DNA of 64,000 bases from JAMCRM01 sp035561075 (lineage in GTDB: Bacteria; Acidobacteriota; Terriglobia; Bryobacterales; Bryobacteraceae), in assembly GCA_035561075.1 (NCBI GenBank), contig DATMYF010000182.1, forward strand, positions 83,720 to 147,719, read 5' to 3'. The translations under genes and the position numbers were made by a program. A model generated the notes under the pieces. It worked only from the letters and a program-made list of their open reading frames with translations, was not told where the DNA came from and did no database searches. Below are positions 32,167 to 41,339 of the stretch, one piece after another; position 1 is the first letter of the stretch; the number at the start of each line of letters is the position of its first letter.

Positions 32167-34641
32167 ATGTTTACCTGGGTAAACTCCCTCCTTCGCGTCG
32201 TGGTCTTGGCATTGCTCGCCGCCGTTACGGCCCCCGCGCAAGTCTGGATCTCCGGCAGAGTGTTGGATGAAAACGGCGTAGTGGTGCCCGGCGCGCGCGT
32301 GGAAGTGCGCAGCGAAGACGGCCGAAAGGCGCCTCCCGCCACCTCCGATAAAAGTGGGGAGTTCACGGTATCGCTAGCGGAGCCCGGGACGTACCGCATC
32401 GATGCCTGGCGCGAGGGCTTTTTCCGGCTCACCGGCAGCCGCGCCGTCCTGCGGGAAGGCGCCAACCAGCTCACCGTCACCCTCAACCACCTGCAGGAAT
32501 TTGCAGAATCCGTCGACGTCGTCTACTCGCCTCCCGCCATCGACCTCGCCGAACCCGCCGAACACAAGGAACTGAACACCGTCGAGATCCTCACCGTCCC
32601 CTACCCCGCGCCTCACGACCTCCGCAACGCGCTCCCTCTCTTCCAGGGCGTGGTAAAAGATAATGCCGGCGAGCTGCACGTCAACGGCGCCGAGAGCGAC
32701 CAGACCAACTACACCCTTGACGGCTTCGACATCTCCGACCCCGTCACCGGCCGCTTCGAAGCGCGCCTCAACATTGACAGCGTCCGCGCCCTGGATCTCC
32801 AGTCGAGCCGCTTCGGCGCCGACAAAGGTCGCGGCTCGGCAGGCTCCCTCAACGTGGAAACCAAGATGGGCGATGATCGCTGGCGCTTTGGCGGCACCAA
32901 CTTCGTCCCCGGTGTCTCCATGCAGGACGGCTTTCACGTCAACAAGTGGACGCCGCGCCTGGAAATCTCCGGGCCTCTCAAACGCGGCCGTGCCTGGCTG
33001 CATAACGGTTTCGACGCCTTCTACGATAAGGACACCATCGACGGCCTGCCCAGCGGTGAGAACCGCACCCGCTCCCTAACCACCAACAATCTCACCCGCT
33101 TTCAGGTGAACCTGACCCCGTCCAACATCCTCACCGCCGGTTTCATGGTGAACTACTTCGACGCCCGCCGCGCCGGCCTCTCCTTCCTGGACCCGCTCGA
33201 AACGACCACCAACCGTCACCAGAAGTTCCTCATGACGACCATCCGGGACCAGATGTACTTCGCCCGCGGCATGCTTCTCGACGTCGGCTTTGCCGACAGC
33301 CGCCTCACCACCCTGCAGGTGCCCCGTGGCGAACGTATCTACGAAATCACCCCCTACGGCAACACCGGTAACTTCTACGTCAACATGGACCGACACTCCT
33401 ATCGGCAGCAGTGGACGGCCAACGTCCTCCTTCCTACGGTCGAGGCGGGCGGTTCCCACCAGATCCGCTTCGGCGTGGATTTCGAACGCGATTCCTTTCG
33501 CCAGGAGACCACCCGGCACGAATACCGCGTCCTCCGCACAGACCTCACCATCGCCCGCCAGGTTACCTTTACTGGTAATCCCTACCAGCAGCGCCGCAAT
33601 TTTGAGGGCTCCCATTACGTAGTCGACCAGTGGTCGCCGCGCAAAGGGTTGGTGATTGAAACCGGCCTCCGGACCGATTGGGACCAGGTGGTGCGCAGCG
33701 TCCTGTGGTCGCCGCGAATTTCCGCCGCTTGGGCGCCCTCCGTGGCCGGCGATCTCAAGCTCTCGGCCGGCTACGGAATCTTCCACGACTCCCTCAGCCT
33801 CGGCATCCTCACCCGCCACCAGGGTCAGATCAGCTATTCCACCTTCTTCGACCCGAATGGTACCGAGCCCCGCGGCCCCGTGCCCACCGCCTTCTTCCTC
33901 AACGAGAACGAATTGCGCGTCCCACGCTACCGCACCCTCAGTTTCAGCGTCGAACGCAAGCTTCCCTTCGACTTCTACGGCCGCGCCGGCTTCACCGAGC
34001 GTAAGGGCAGCGGCGGCTTTACTTTTGTCAATGAGACGGATCCCAACGGCTCGGCAGGCTATTACTACCTGCGTAACTGGAGAAAGGACCGCTATCGCGG
34101 CCTGGAATTCAGTCTCCGCCGTACCTTCGGCCGCTTCGAATGGTCCGCCGGCTACACCCGCTCAAGTGCCCGCACCGACGCGGTGGTGGATTACAGCCTC
34201 GAAAACCCCATCTTTGGCCCGCAAGGCCCCGGCCCCTTCCCCTGGGACACTCCCAACCGCCTGCTTATGTGGGGCTGGGCACCCGTACCGAAGAGAATCC
34301 TGCCTCGCTGGCTGGCGTTCGTGGTGCGAGAGACGGACATTGCTTACCTCGTCGAGCACCGCTCTGGCTTCCCGTTCAGCGTGGTAAATGAGGAGGGCTT
34401 CATGGAGGGTCCGCCCAACAGCGTGCGACTGCCGGCATACTTCAGCATTAACTTACACTTCGAACGTAAGTTTCGCGCCCTTCACTATCTCTGGGCCTGG
34501 CGCTTCGGCTTCAACAACCTCACCAACAACGGCAATCCCAATACGGTCAACAATAACATCGACTCCCCGACCTACCTTACTTATGGCAGGGGACAGTCCC
34601 GTGCCTTCACCGTACGGCTGCGCTTTCTCGGGAAGAAGTGA
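32167..34641 (+). CDS. Outer-membrane receptor with carboxypeptidase-like domain (TonB-dependent-like)
   Basis: The protein has 824 residues. A signal peptide (about 1-25) is followed by a carboxypeptidase-regulatory-like beta-sandwich (30-115, 'ISGRVLDENGVVVPGARVEV'). A plug-like domain comes next (130-245, 'LHVNGAESDQTNYTLDGFDIS'), then a long beta-barrel with alternating aromatic strands to the end. It is typical of the large acidobacterial 'Oar/TonB-dependent' receptors. No TonB box is clear. Three amidohydrolase genes follow, which suggests uptake of a peptide- or amide-like substrate. The final residues 'LRFLGKK' lack the usual terminal aromatic. Confidence 0.85.
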   Translation: MFTWVNSLLRVVVLALLAAVTAPAQVWISGRVLDENGVVVPGARVEVRSEDGRKAPPATSDKSGEFTVSLAEPGTYRIDAWREGFFRLTGSRAVLREGANQLTVTLNHLQEFAESVDVVYSPPAIDLAEPAEHKELNTVEILTVPYPAPHDLRNALPLFQGVVKDNAGELHVNGAESDQTNYTLDGFDISDPVTGRFEARLNIDSVRALDLQSSRFGADKGRGSAGSLNVETKMGDDRWRFGGTNFVPGVSMQDGFHVNKWTPRLEISGPLKRGRAWLHNGFDAFYDKDTIDGLPSGENRTRSLTTNNLTRFQVNLTPSNILTAGFMVNYFDARRAGLSFLDPLETTTNRHQKFLMTTIRDQMYFARGMLLDVGFADSRLTTLQVPRGERIYEITPYGNTGNFYVNMDRHSYRQQWTANVLLPTVEAGGSHQIRFGVDFERDSFRQETTRHEYRVLRTDLTIARQVTFTGNPYQQRRNFEGSHYVVDQWSPRKGLVIETGLRTDWDQVVRSVLWSPRISAAWAPSVAGDLKLSAGYGIFHDSLSLGILTRHQGQISYSTFFDPNGTEPRGPVPTAFFLNENELRVPRYRTLSFSVERKLPFDFYGRAGFTERKGSGGFTFVNETDPNGSAGYYYLRNWRKDRYRGLEFSLRRTFGRFEWSAGYTRSSARTDAVVDYSLENPIFGPQGPGPFPWDTPNRLLMWGWAPVPKRILPRWLAFVVRETDIAYLVEHRSGFPFSVVNEEGFMEGPPNSVRLPAYFSINLHFERKFRALHYLWAWRFGFNNLTNNGNPNTVNNNIDSPTYLTYGRGQSRAFTVRLRFLGKK

Positions 34642-34693
34642 CCGCCCGCCATTCCCTCCACTCTGCTGGTACCATCTCAATTCGGACATCAAG

Positions 34694-36007
34694 ATGCGCT
34701 ACCTGATTGGTTTGCTGGCGCTATGTTGCGCTGTTATGGCGGAGACCCGTACGGCCGTCGCCCTGCGCGACGCGCGCGTGGTTACGGTTGGCGGCCCCAC
34801 CTTGGAACGAGGCACCGTCCTGCTGCGCGACGGGATCATCGAGGCCGTCGGAGAGGGGGTCGCCATCCCCCCGGATGCCTGGGTGATCGAAGCCCGCGGG
34901 CTCACGGTCTACCCCGGCCTGATGGATGCCTTGACCCTGCTGGAGCAGCCGCCTTCCGGGGCGGCACGCCCGGTGGGGCCTGCGCCCGACGCCCCCTCCC
35001 AGTCCCCGCCTCGGCCGGCGCGAGGCCCCCAGGACCGGCCCTCCGCCAACAGCTGGCTGCGCGCGGCCGACCTCCTCAACGCCTCCGACCGTCGCCTCGC
35101 GGAGGCCCGCAACGCCGGCTTCACAAATGCCGTCATCTACCCCGCCGCGGGCATCTTTGCCGGACAGGGAGCCGTCCTGAGCCTGGCGGGCGAAAAGCGC
35201 CGCATGATCGTCGCATCGCCGGCGGGACAGTTCCTCACCCTCATCGGCGATCGAGGCTATACCGGATTTCCGGTCTCGCTGATGGGAGCCCTCGCCTATA
35301 TCAAGCAGGTTTACATCGACGCGGCACATTACCAGGCTCACCGGCTGGCGTATGAGCGGCGCCGGCCCGGCGTCTCGCGGCCGGATTACGACCGCGCGCT
35401 CGAGGGCGTCCTGGAATCTCCCCGGGCGCTCTTGCCGGCCCGCAGCAAAGTGGAACTCGAGCGCATGGCACGCTTCGCAGCCGACCTGAAGACACCCGCC
35501 GTGCTTTACGGCGGCGACGCCGGCTACGACGCCGCCGACGCACTCGCTAAGGCCCGCCTACCCGTCCTGGTAAGCCTCAAATGGCCCGAACGCCCGCGCG
35601 ACGCCGACCCAGACTACCGCGAAAGCCTGCGCCTCCTCGAATTGCGCGAGCGCGCCCCTTCTACTCCAGCGGTTCTGGCCAAGGCCGGCGTGCCGTTTGC
35701 GTTCTATACCGACGGCACCGCTCCCCGCGATGTGGCCAAAGCCGTCAAACGCGCCATCGATGCCGGCCTCCCCGAAACCGATGCCCTCCGCGCCCTCACC
35801 CTCGCGCCGGCCAGGATCTACGGCCTCGCCGATCGCATGGGCAGCATCGAGAAAGGTAAACTCGCCAATCTGGTGGTCACCGACGGACCGCTGTTCGCGG
35901 AAACCACCAAGGTGAAGTACATCTTTGTCGAAGGCCTCAAGTTCGAACCGCCACCTGACGCGCCGCCGTCCGCACCCGCTGCACCGCCTACCGGAGGTGA
36001 CCTTTGA
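34694..36007 (+). CDS. Amidohydrolase-fold protein lacking metal ligands (copy 1)
   Basis: The 437-residue protein starts at the ATG 34694 with a signal peptide ('LIGLLALCCAVMA'). It has the amidohydrolase layout: small beta-domain ('DARVVTVGGPTLERGTVLLRDG') and a TIM-barrel start 'LTVYPGLMDALTLLE'. In active members this last segment is PG-hydrophobic-D-x-H-x-H; here both His are missing. The later His positions and the terminal Asp are not recognisable either. The C-terminal part ('MGSIEKGKLANLVV') is normal. It is probably a non-catalytic or altered partner of the middle gene. Confidence 0.8.
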   Translation: MRYLIGLLALCCAVMAETRTAVALRDARVVTVGGPTLERGTVLLRDGIIEAVGEGVAIPPDAWVIEARGLTVYPGLMDALTLLEQPPSGAARPVGPAPDAPSQSPPRPARGPQDRPSANSWLRAADLLNASDRRLAEARNAGFTNAVIYPAAGIFAGQGAVLSLAGEKRRMIVASPAGQFLTLIGDRGYTGFPVSLMGALAYIKQVYIDAAHYQAHRLAYERRRPGVSRPDYDRALEGVLESPRALLPARSKVELERMARFAADLKTPAVLYGGDAGYDAADALAKARLPVLVSLKWPERPRDADPDYRESLRLLELRERAPSTPAVLAKAGVPFAFYTDGTAPRDVAKAVKRAIDAGLPETDALRALTLAPARIYGLADRMGSIEKGKLANLVVTDGPLFAETTKVKYIFVEGLKFEPPPDAPPSAPAAPPTGGDL

Positions 36008-37353
36008 TCCGCACCGCCTGCCTGTTTCTCGCCGTATCCCTGCTGCCCGCGGCCCCGCCCCTGGTTATCCGGAACGCCAACCTCATCACCATCACCAAGG
36101 GTAACTTCCGCGGCGCCGTGCTAATTGACGGCGGCAAAATCGCAGCTTTTGGTGACAAGGTTGTGGTCCCGCCCAATGCCCGCGTGATCGACGCCGGGGG
36201 CCAGTACGTGACCCCCGGAATCATCGACCCCCACTCCCACGTCGGCACCGACAGCGTGAACGAGAGCGCCCTCGCAGTGGCCTCCATGACCGGCATCGGC
36301 GACGTCCTCAACCCCGAAAACATCGGCATCTACCGCGCCCTCGCCGGCGGCGTCACCACCATCGCGGTGCTGCACGGCAGCGCCGACCCCATCGGGGGTA
36401 AATGCGAAATCATCAAGACGCGCTGGGGAAAGGACGCCGAGGGCATCCGTTTTGAGGGCGCCCCACCCTACATCAAATTCGCCCTGGGAGAAAACGTGAA
36501 GCGCTCGGGCGGCGTCTGGGCGGCACTGATCGCCCCCGGAAACCTGCGCTACCCCGCTACTCGCATGGGCGTGGAGGACGTCTTCCGCCAGGCGTTCACC
36601 GATGCGCGTGCCTACCAGAAGGCATGGCGCGAGTATGACGAAAACCGCAAGCGCGGCGTCGAGGCTCTCCCGCCACGCCGCGACCTCACCCTGGAGCCGC
36701 TCGTCGAGGTCCTCGAACGAAAGCGCCTGGTCCACACCCACGCGTACCGCGCCGACGAGATTCTCATGATCATGCGGGTCGCCGAAGAGTTCGGCTTCAA
36801 GATTAACGTCCTGGTGCACGTGCTCGAGGGATACAAGGTGGCCAGGGAGATCGCCGCGCACGGCGCCTCCGCCAGTACCTTCAGCGATTGGTGGGCCTAC
36901 AAAATGGAGGCCTACGACGCCATCCCCTACAATGCCGCCATCATGGCGAAAAAGGGCGTGCTCGTGTCCCTCAACTCCGATAATGCCGAACTCATGCGGC
37001 GTATGAACACCGAGGCCGCCAAAGTCATGAAGTATGGCGGAGTGAGCGAGAACGACGCCTTGGCCATGATCACCCTCAACCCGGCCAAACAGCTCGGCAT
37101 CGAGGACCGCGTGGGTTCCATCGAGACCGGCAAGGATGCCGACCTCGTCATCTGGGACCGCCACCCGCTCTCTAACTACGCCAAAGTTCAGAAGGTGCTG
37201 GTGGACGGCGAACTCTACTTCGACCGCGACACCGACATCGGTTCGCGTCCGGCGCGCAACAAACAACGTCAGGAGCTGCTCGAAAAGGCCAAGGCCAGGC
37301 AGAATAAAGCCGCACCCGAGAACAAGGCGTCCGCCGCCGGGAGGCCGCAGTGA
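36004..37353 (+). CDS. Exported amidohydrolase (intact, copy 2)
   Basis: The 449-residue protein starts with TTG at 36004, with GGAGGTGA a few bases upstream and an overlap with the previous stop. A signal peptide precedes 'PGIIDPHSHVGTDS', which has the metal-binding HxH. Further ligands can be seen: Lys in 'IKFALGENVKR', His in 'LVHTHAY' and 'LVHVLEG', and Asp in 'LNSDNAEL'. The C-terminal cap 'GSIETGKDADLVIWDRHPL' is typical of imidazolonepropionase-like hydrolases. It is the only member of the trio with a full active site. Confidence 0.9.
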   Translation: MIRTACLFLAVSLLPAAPPLVIRNANLITITKGNFRGAVLIDGGKIAAFGDKVVVPPNARVIDAGGQYVTPGIIDPHSHVGTDSVNESALAVASMTGIGDVLNPENIGIYRALAGGVTTIAVLHGSADPIGGKCEIIKTRWGKDAEGIRFEGAPPYIKFALGENVKRSGGVWAALIAPGNLRYPATRMGVEDVFRQAFTDARAYQKAWREYDENRKRGVEALPPRRDLTLEPLVEVLERKRLVHTHAYRADEILMIMRVAEEFGFKINVLVHVLEGYKVAREIAAHGASASTFSDWWAYKMEAYDAIPYNAAIMAKKGVLVSLNSDNAELMRRMNTEAAKVMKYGGVSENDALAMITLNPAKQLGIEDRVGSIETGKDADLVIWDRHPLSNYAKVQKVLVDGELYFDRDTDIGSRPARNKQRQELLEKAKARQNKAAPENKASAAGRPQ

Positions 37354-38612
37354 AAACCGTGCCGTTTTGTTATTTGTTGTTAAGCGCCATGCTGCCGCTG
37401 GCTGCCCAGACCGGCGGCAGTTTTCTGCTGCGCGGCGGCACCGTCCATACCGTCTCCGGACCCGACATACCCGGCGGCTCCGTGTTGGTCAGGGATGGAC
37501 GCATCACCGACGTGGGGCCGAAACTCGCCGCTCCCAAAGGTGTACGGGTCATCGACGTCAAGGGCCTGCACGTCTATCCCGGGCTGATTGACTCCGCCAC
37601 ACAGTTGGGCGCCACCGAAATCGGCTCCGTTCGGGAGACCAGCGACGTAATGGACTTAGGCGTGTTCAAACCGCAGTTGCGCATCGCGGCCGCCTTGAAT
37701 CCCGCCAGTGAGCACCTACCCGTCACTCGCGCCAACGGCGTTACCACAGCCGTCGTCCAGCCGTCGGGCGGAATCATACCCGGGCAGGCGGCGCTCATCC
37801 ACCTGGACGGCTGGACCACTGAAGAAATGCTGATCATGCCGGCCGTCGCCATGCGCCTCGATTACCCGCACAAACAGCCCGGCGGGGGAGGTGTGCCGTT
37901 CGCCGAGTTGAAGAAGCAATACGAGGCACAGGTGCGCGAGCTGAACGAGTACTTCGAATCCGCCCGGCGCTACCAGAAGGCCAAAGCCGTCGCCGCCCCG
38001 GACTTCAAGACCGATTTGGCGCTCGAAGCCATGCTCCCTGTGCTCGAAGGCAGGCTGCCGCTGCTGGTGCGCGCCGAGAGGGAGAAGACCATCCGGGAAG
38101 CCATCGCTTTCGCTGAAAAGCAGAAGGTCCGGATGATTCTGCAGCAGGCCGTCGAATGCTGGAAAGTCGCGGCCGAGTTGAAGGCCAAAGGGATTATGGT
38201 GACGCTGGCGCGAACCCTCTCGCTGCCCTCGGATGAGGACGAACCGTACGACCGCCCGTTCACCACACCGGCGGAACTATTCAAGGCCGGGGTGAAATTC
38301 TCATTCGCCACTTACGGTCCCGGGGCGGGGAATAATCCCTCCAACCTGCCGTATGAGGCCGCCGCTGCGGTACCGTTCGGCCTCTCCCCTGAAGAGGCGC
38401 TCAAGGCGGTCACTCTGAATGCCGCCGCGATATGGGGTGTGGAGGACCAGATCGGCTCCATCGACAGGAACAAACTGGCGGACCTGATCGTCACCGACGG
38501 AGATCCGCTCGAGACCCGCACCCATGTGCTGCAGATGTTCATCAACGGCCGGCCCGTGGACTTGAATAACAAGCACAAGCGGCTCTATGAGAAGTTCGTG
38601 AACCGGCCTTAG
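37350..38612 (+). CDS. Amidohydrolase-fold protein lacking metal ligands (copy 3)
   Basis: The 420-residue protein starts with GTG at 37350, overlapping the previous stop by four bases. A signal peptide ('LLLSAMLPLAA') is followed by 'GTVHTVSGPDIPGGSVLVRDG' and 'HVYPGLIDSATQLG'. The HxH is replaced by SAT. Later metal positions read 'LLVRAER' in place of HTH, and 'SFATYGPG' in place of the Asp region. The end 'GSIDRNKLADLIVTDGDPL' is intact. It is likely a pseudoenzyme or scaffold for copy 2, or it works with a new mechanism. Confidence 0.8.
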   Translation: MKTVPFCYLLLSAMLPLAAQTGGSFLLRGGTVHTVSGPDIPGGSVLVRDGRITDVGPKLAAPKGVRVIDVKGLHVYPGLIDSATQLGATEIGSVRETSDVMDLGVFKPQLRIAAALNPASEHLPVTRANGVTTAVVQPSGGIIPGQAALIHLDGWTTEEMLIMPAVAMRLDYPHKQPGGGGVPFAELKKQYEAQVRELNEYFESARRYQKAKAVAAPDFKTDLALEAMLPVLEGRLPLLVRAEREKTIREAIAFAEKQKVRMILQQAVECWKVAAELKAKGIMVTLARTLSLPSDEDEPYDRPFTTPAELFKAGVKFSFATYGPGAGNNPSNLPYEAAAAVPFGLSPEEALKAVTLNAAAIWGVEDQIGSIDRNKLADLIVTDGDPLETRTHVLQMFINGRPVDLNNKHKRLYEKFVNRP

Positions 38613-38627
38613 AGGCCGCGCGGGCCG

Positions 38628-39662
38628 TCAGTCTTTGGCGGCGCTCCTGACCTGCTGGGTGGCGGCAATCCTGGGCTTCAAAACCGCCACCCCGATCTTC
38701 TGCATCGCCTCTACGAGCGCGCTGTACATCGCCTCGCCCTTGTAGGTGCCTACGATGGCGCCTCCCGAGCCGGCGAACTTGGAGGTGGCCCCCACGGCCC
38801 GCGCGGCCTCGATCATTTCCATGTTCCCGGAACTGATCTGGTAAATGGTGGCACGGAGGTCGAAATTCGCATTGACCAGCTTGTCGAACGTCTCGTGGTC
38901 GCGTTCGAGCAGCGCCTGACGGCCGCTCTCCGCGTAACTGGCCCACTTCCGCATAGCTTCCACCACATCCGGGTCGCCGCGCCGCCAGCGTTCCCGCACG
39001 CTGCTATGGAAGACCTCTGTCCCTTCCCCAAGGCTGGTCCGGTACGCCACATAAAGACTGGGCAGCAGCGCCGGGTCCAGCCGGTCGTAACTCCCGTATC
39101 CCTGCTCCTGCATCAAGTCCCTGGAAAAATCCATGTAGACCAATCCCTCATAGGCCTGTATGACACGGTCCTGCAGGCCGGCCGGCACCCCCAACTCGCG
39201 TGTTTCAGTTTCCAGCGCCAGGTTGGCTTGGACCGGCAGTGAGATCTCTACCTCGAAGTACTCGCACAAGGCCCGCAGTGCTGCGATGATAATCGCGCTT
39301 GAACCGCCCATCCCCAGCCGCTGCGGAATGCTGGACTCATACTCGATGGTGAAGTTGCGGTCGGGCAGCTCGATTCCCTGTTCGCGGCAGTAGTCCATGA
39401 ACCGCACGATGAGCGCCTGAATGATCCGGATGCCGCCGTAGTAGCCTCGCCAGCGCGTGGTGGCGTAAAGGTCATCCAGATTTTCGAAGATGGGCAGGTC
39501 CGCCTTTGATGGCCTGATCTCAAGCCGCGCACTGGGATAAAGCAATACGCGGGCGCGGAAATTCGAGAATGAAAACGAGATCGTTTTCCCAAAATAGCCG
39601 TCGCTCGGATTCCCGAGCAAACCGGCGCGAGCGTAAGCGAATGTCTCGATGATGGTTCTCAT
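38628..39662 (-). CDS. GHMP-family sugar kinase
   Basis: The 344-residue protein has the GHMP motifs: 'RAGLLGNPSDGYFGK' (motif 1), 'IPQRLGMGGSSAIIIAALRAL' (motif 2, ATP phosphates; shown in part) and 'KFAGSGGAIVG' (motif 3). It resembles glucuronokinase and heptose-7-phosphate kinase. The substrate is thus an unphosphorylated or phosphorylated sugar; sequence alone does not decide. It overlaps dtd by four bases. Cytosolic. Confidence 0.85.
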   Translation of the reverse strand: MRTIIETFAYARAGLLGNPSDGYFGKTISFSFSNFRARVLLYPSARLEIRPSKADLPIFENLDDLYATTRWRGYYGGIRIIQALIVRFMDYCREQGIELPDRNFTIEYESSIPQRLGMGGSSAIIIAALRALCEYFEVEISLPVQANLALETETRELGVPAGLQDRVIQAYEGLVYMDFSRDLMQEQGYGSYDRLDPALLPSLYVAYRTSLGEGTEVFHSSVRERWRRGDPDVVEAMRKWASYAESGRQALLERDHETFDKLVNANFDLRATIYQISSGNMEMIEAARAVGATSKFAGSGGAIVGTYKGEAMYSALVEAMQKIGVAVLKPRIAATQQVRSAAKD

Positions 39663-40105
39663 TTTTCTGCCGAATCTACGATTATAGTTACTGGCCCATC
39701 GTTCACAAGGTGAACCTGCATGGAGGCCTGGAAGACACCGGTCGAAACCGGCAGGCCGCTCGCCCGCGCGGCCGCCACAAAGTAGTCGTAAAGGGCTTCC
39801 GCCTGACCCGGCGGAGCTGCTGCATCGAAACTCGGCCGCCGCCCGCGTCGGCAGTCCGCATACAGCGTGAACTGCGGCACAAGCAGCAGGGCCCCTTCAG
39901 CCTCCCGGATATTCCGGTTCATTTTTCGACAAGTATCGGGAAATATCCTGATGCCCGCAATCCTATCTAATAAATAGTCCGCCTCACATTTCGTATCTGA
40001 TTTGGCGATTCCGACAAGCACGACCAGCCCCGTTCCAATACTGCCGGTAACTTCGCCTTCGACCTCTACGCGGGCTTCTTTAACACGCTGAATAAGCGCT
40101 CTCAT
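39659..40105 (-). CDS. dtd: D-aminoacyl-tRNA deacylase
   Basis: Dtd removes D-amino acids (and Gly from tRNA-Ala) from mischarged tRNA. The 148-residue protein starts at ATG 40105. The two family motifs are 'VPQFTLYAD' (76-84) and the Gly-cisPro motif 'NDGPVT' (135-140). The first motif usually reads SQxxT; here position 77 is Pro instead of Ser, while the catalytic Thr80 remains. Otherwise the length and order are normal. The upstream region carries an inverted repeat shared with the divergent gene. Confidence 0.9.
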   Translation of the reverse strand: MRALIQRVKEARVEVEGEVTGSIGTGLVVLVGIAKSDTKCEADYLLDRIAGIRIFPDTCRKMNRNIREAEGALLLVPQFTLYADCRRGRRPSFDAAAPPGQAEALYDYFVAAARASGLPVSTGVFQASMQVHLVNDGPVTIIVDSAEK

Positions 40106-40195
40106 CGCTTCCCGGGTTTCCCTATGTCTGAGCTTACACCAGCGGCTCCCACCCGCGTCACCGGTCCACGCTGTTCCTCCGGGGTGGTATCGCAC

Positions 40196-40222
40196 AGTTA
40201 GAATACCTCAAGATTTCTAACT
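40196..40222. promoter_or_regulatory. 8-bp inverted repeat, possible operator
   Basis: AGTTAGAA (40196-40203) and TTCTAACT (40215-40222) are perfect inverted copies with an 11-base spacer. They lie between divergent dtd and a small basic protein. The symmetry and AT-richness in GC-rich DNA fit a protein binding site. Confidence 0.45.
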
Positions 40223-40250
40223 CGGATTCTCACCGGATAACAAACGTGTG

Positions 40251-40259
40251 TGATATAGT
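40251..40259 (+). promoter_or_regulatory. Extended -10 promoter of the small basic protein
   Basis: TGATATAGT reads as an extended -10 (TGn + TATAGT, 5 of 6 matches). It would start RNA near 40266, only 10 bases before the ATG at 40276. The -35 site is weak. Confidence 0.45.
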
Positions 40260-40275
40260 GACCGTGGGAGAAATC

Positions 40276-40623
40276 ATGGCCAGAGGCAGATCATCTACAC
40301 AGGACGACCTCGCCACCCTCCAGATGGCCTTGGTGGGGTACGAGCTTGAGCGTCAAAAGATAGACGACAAGATCAAAGAGATACGCGCGCGGCTCGGAGG
40401 CCGGAGGGCTCCGGCTACGCCCGCGGCGGCAGCGGCCAGCCCCGCTCCCGCGCAGCCTCGAAAGAGAAATTTGAGCGCGGCGGCTCGCAAACGCATCGCA
40501 GATGCGCAGAAGCGCCGGTGGGCGGAGCATCGCAGAAAGGCTGCTCAGCCTAAATCCGCAGGCAGAAAGGGCACGGCCTCCAAGGCGGAGAAGCCCGCCG
40601 CTAAAGCAGCGGATAAGGCCTAA
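40276..40623 (+). CDS. Small basic coiled protein, unknown function
   Basis: The 115-residue protein starts at ATG 40276 with GGGAG six bases before. Residues 12-48 are a charged helix ('LATLQMALVGYELERQKIDDKIKEIRARL', in part). An Ala/Pro linker follows, then a strongly basic 'LSAAARKRIADAQKRRWAEHRRK' segment and an Ala/Lys tail like histone H1 repeats. The whole looks like a nucleoid- or nucleic-acid-binding protein. I do not recognise the exact family. Its stop overlaps the convergent cbiO stop. Confidence 0.65.
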   Translation: MARGRSSTQDDLATLQMALVGYELERQKIDDKIKEIRARLGGRRAPATPAAAAASPAPAQPRKRNLSAAARKRIADAQKRRWAEHRRKAAQPKSAGRKGTASKAEKPAAKAADKA

Positions 40624-41339
40624 GGCAGCGTTCGAAGTCCCGTTAACGGCCCGCTCCAGCCGAAGCGCTGGAGCACGTCCGGAACGGTTCCCTCTCCCAC
40701 TACGGCTCCCTTTTCGAAGAAGACGGCTCTCGGTGCCACCGCCCCGGCAAAGAGTACGTCGTGTGTGACCACGATTTTGGCCTGTGGCAGCTCACGCAGC
40801 AATTGAAGCAGCGCGGCTGCCGCGGGCGGGTCCAGGAACGTAGTGGGTTCATCCAGTATCAGAATCTCAGGACGCATCGCCAGGATTCCCGCGATCGCCA
40901 CGCGTTTCTTCTCGCCGGCGCTCAGGTGCCACGGCGCGCGGTTCTCCGCGGCCGCCATGCCCACCTGCGCGAGTGCCTCCCGCGCCCTCTCCATCGCTTC
41001 GTCCCCAGTGAGTCCCAGGTTGAGCGGACCGAACGCCGCGTCCTCGATTACCGTGGGCATGAATAACTGGCTGTCCGAATCCTGAAAGACCAGCCCGATC
41101 TTCCGGCGCGCGTGGGACAGAGTCTCCTTTGTAAGTGGCACGCCACAGATTTCGATCGTGCCTTCGCCGCTCAACAGACCGTTCAGGTGCAGCACAAATG
41201 TGGTCTTACCGGAGCCATTTGGCCCCAGAAGCGCCACAGTCTCCCTGGCATCCAGCCAAAAATCCACCCCGTTGAGCGCCGGGGTGCCATCATGATAGCG
41301 AAAGCGAAGGTCCCGCACCTCAATAAGCCGACGGCTCAT
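40620..41339 (-). CDS. cbiO: ECF transporter ATP-binding protein (nickel/cobalt)
   Basis: The 239-residue ATPase has Walker A 'LLGPNGSGKTTF', the ABC signature 'LSAGEKKRVAIAG' and Walker B 'EILILDEPTTFLD'. It powers the CbiMQO-type uptake system and sits on the cytosolic face. It overlaps cbiQ by four bases. Since nikR is divergent from the first gene, nickel is the likely metal. Confidence 0.92.
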   Translation of the reverse strand: MSRRLIEVRDLRFRYHDGTPALNGVDFWLDARETVALLGPNGSGKTTFVLHLNGLLSGEGTIEICGVPLTKETLSHARRKIGLVFQDSDSQLFMPTVIEDAAFGPLNLGLTGDEAMERAREALAQVGMAAAENRAPWHLSAGEKKRVAIAGILAMRPEILILDEPTTFLDPPAAAALLQLLRELPQAKIVVTHDVLFAGAVAPRAVFFEKGAVVGEGTVPDVLQRFGWSGPLTGLRTLP

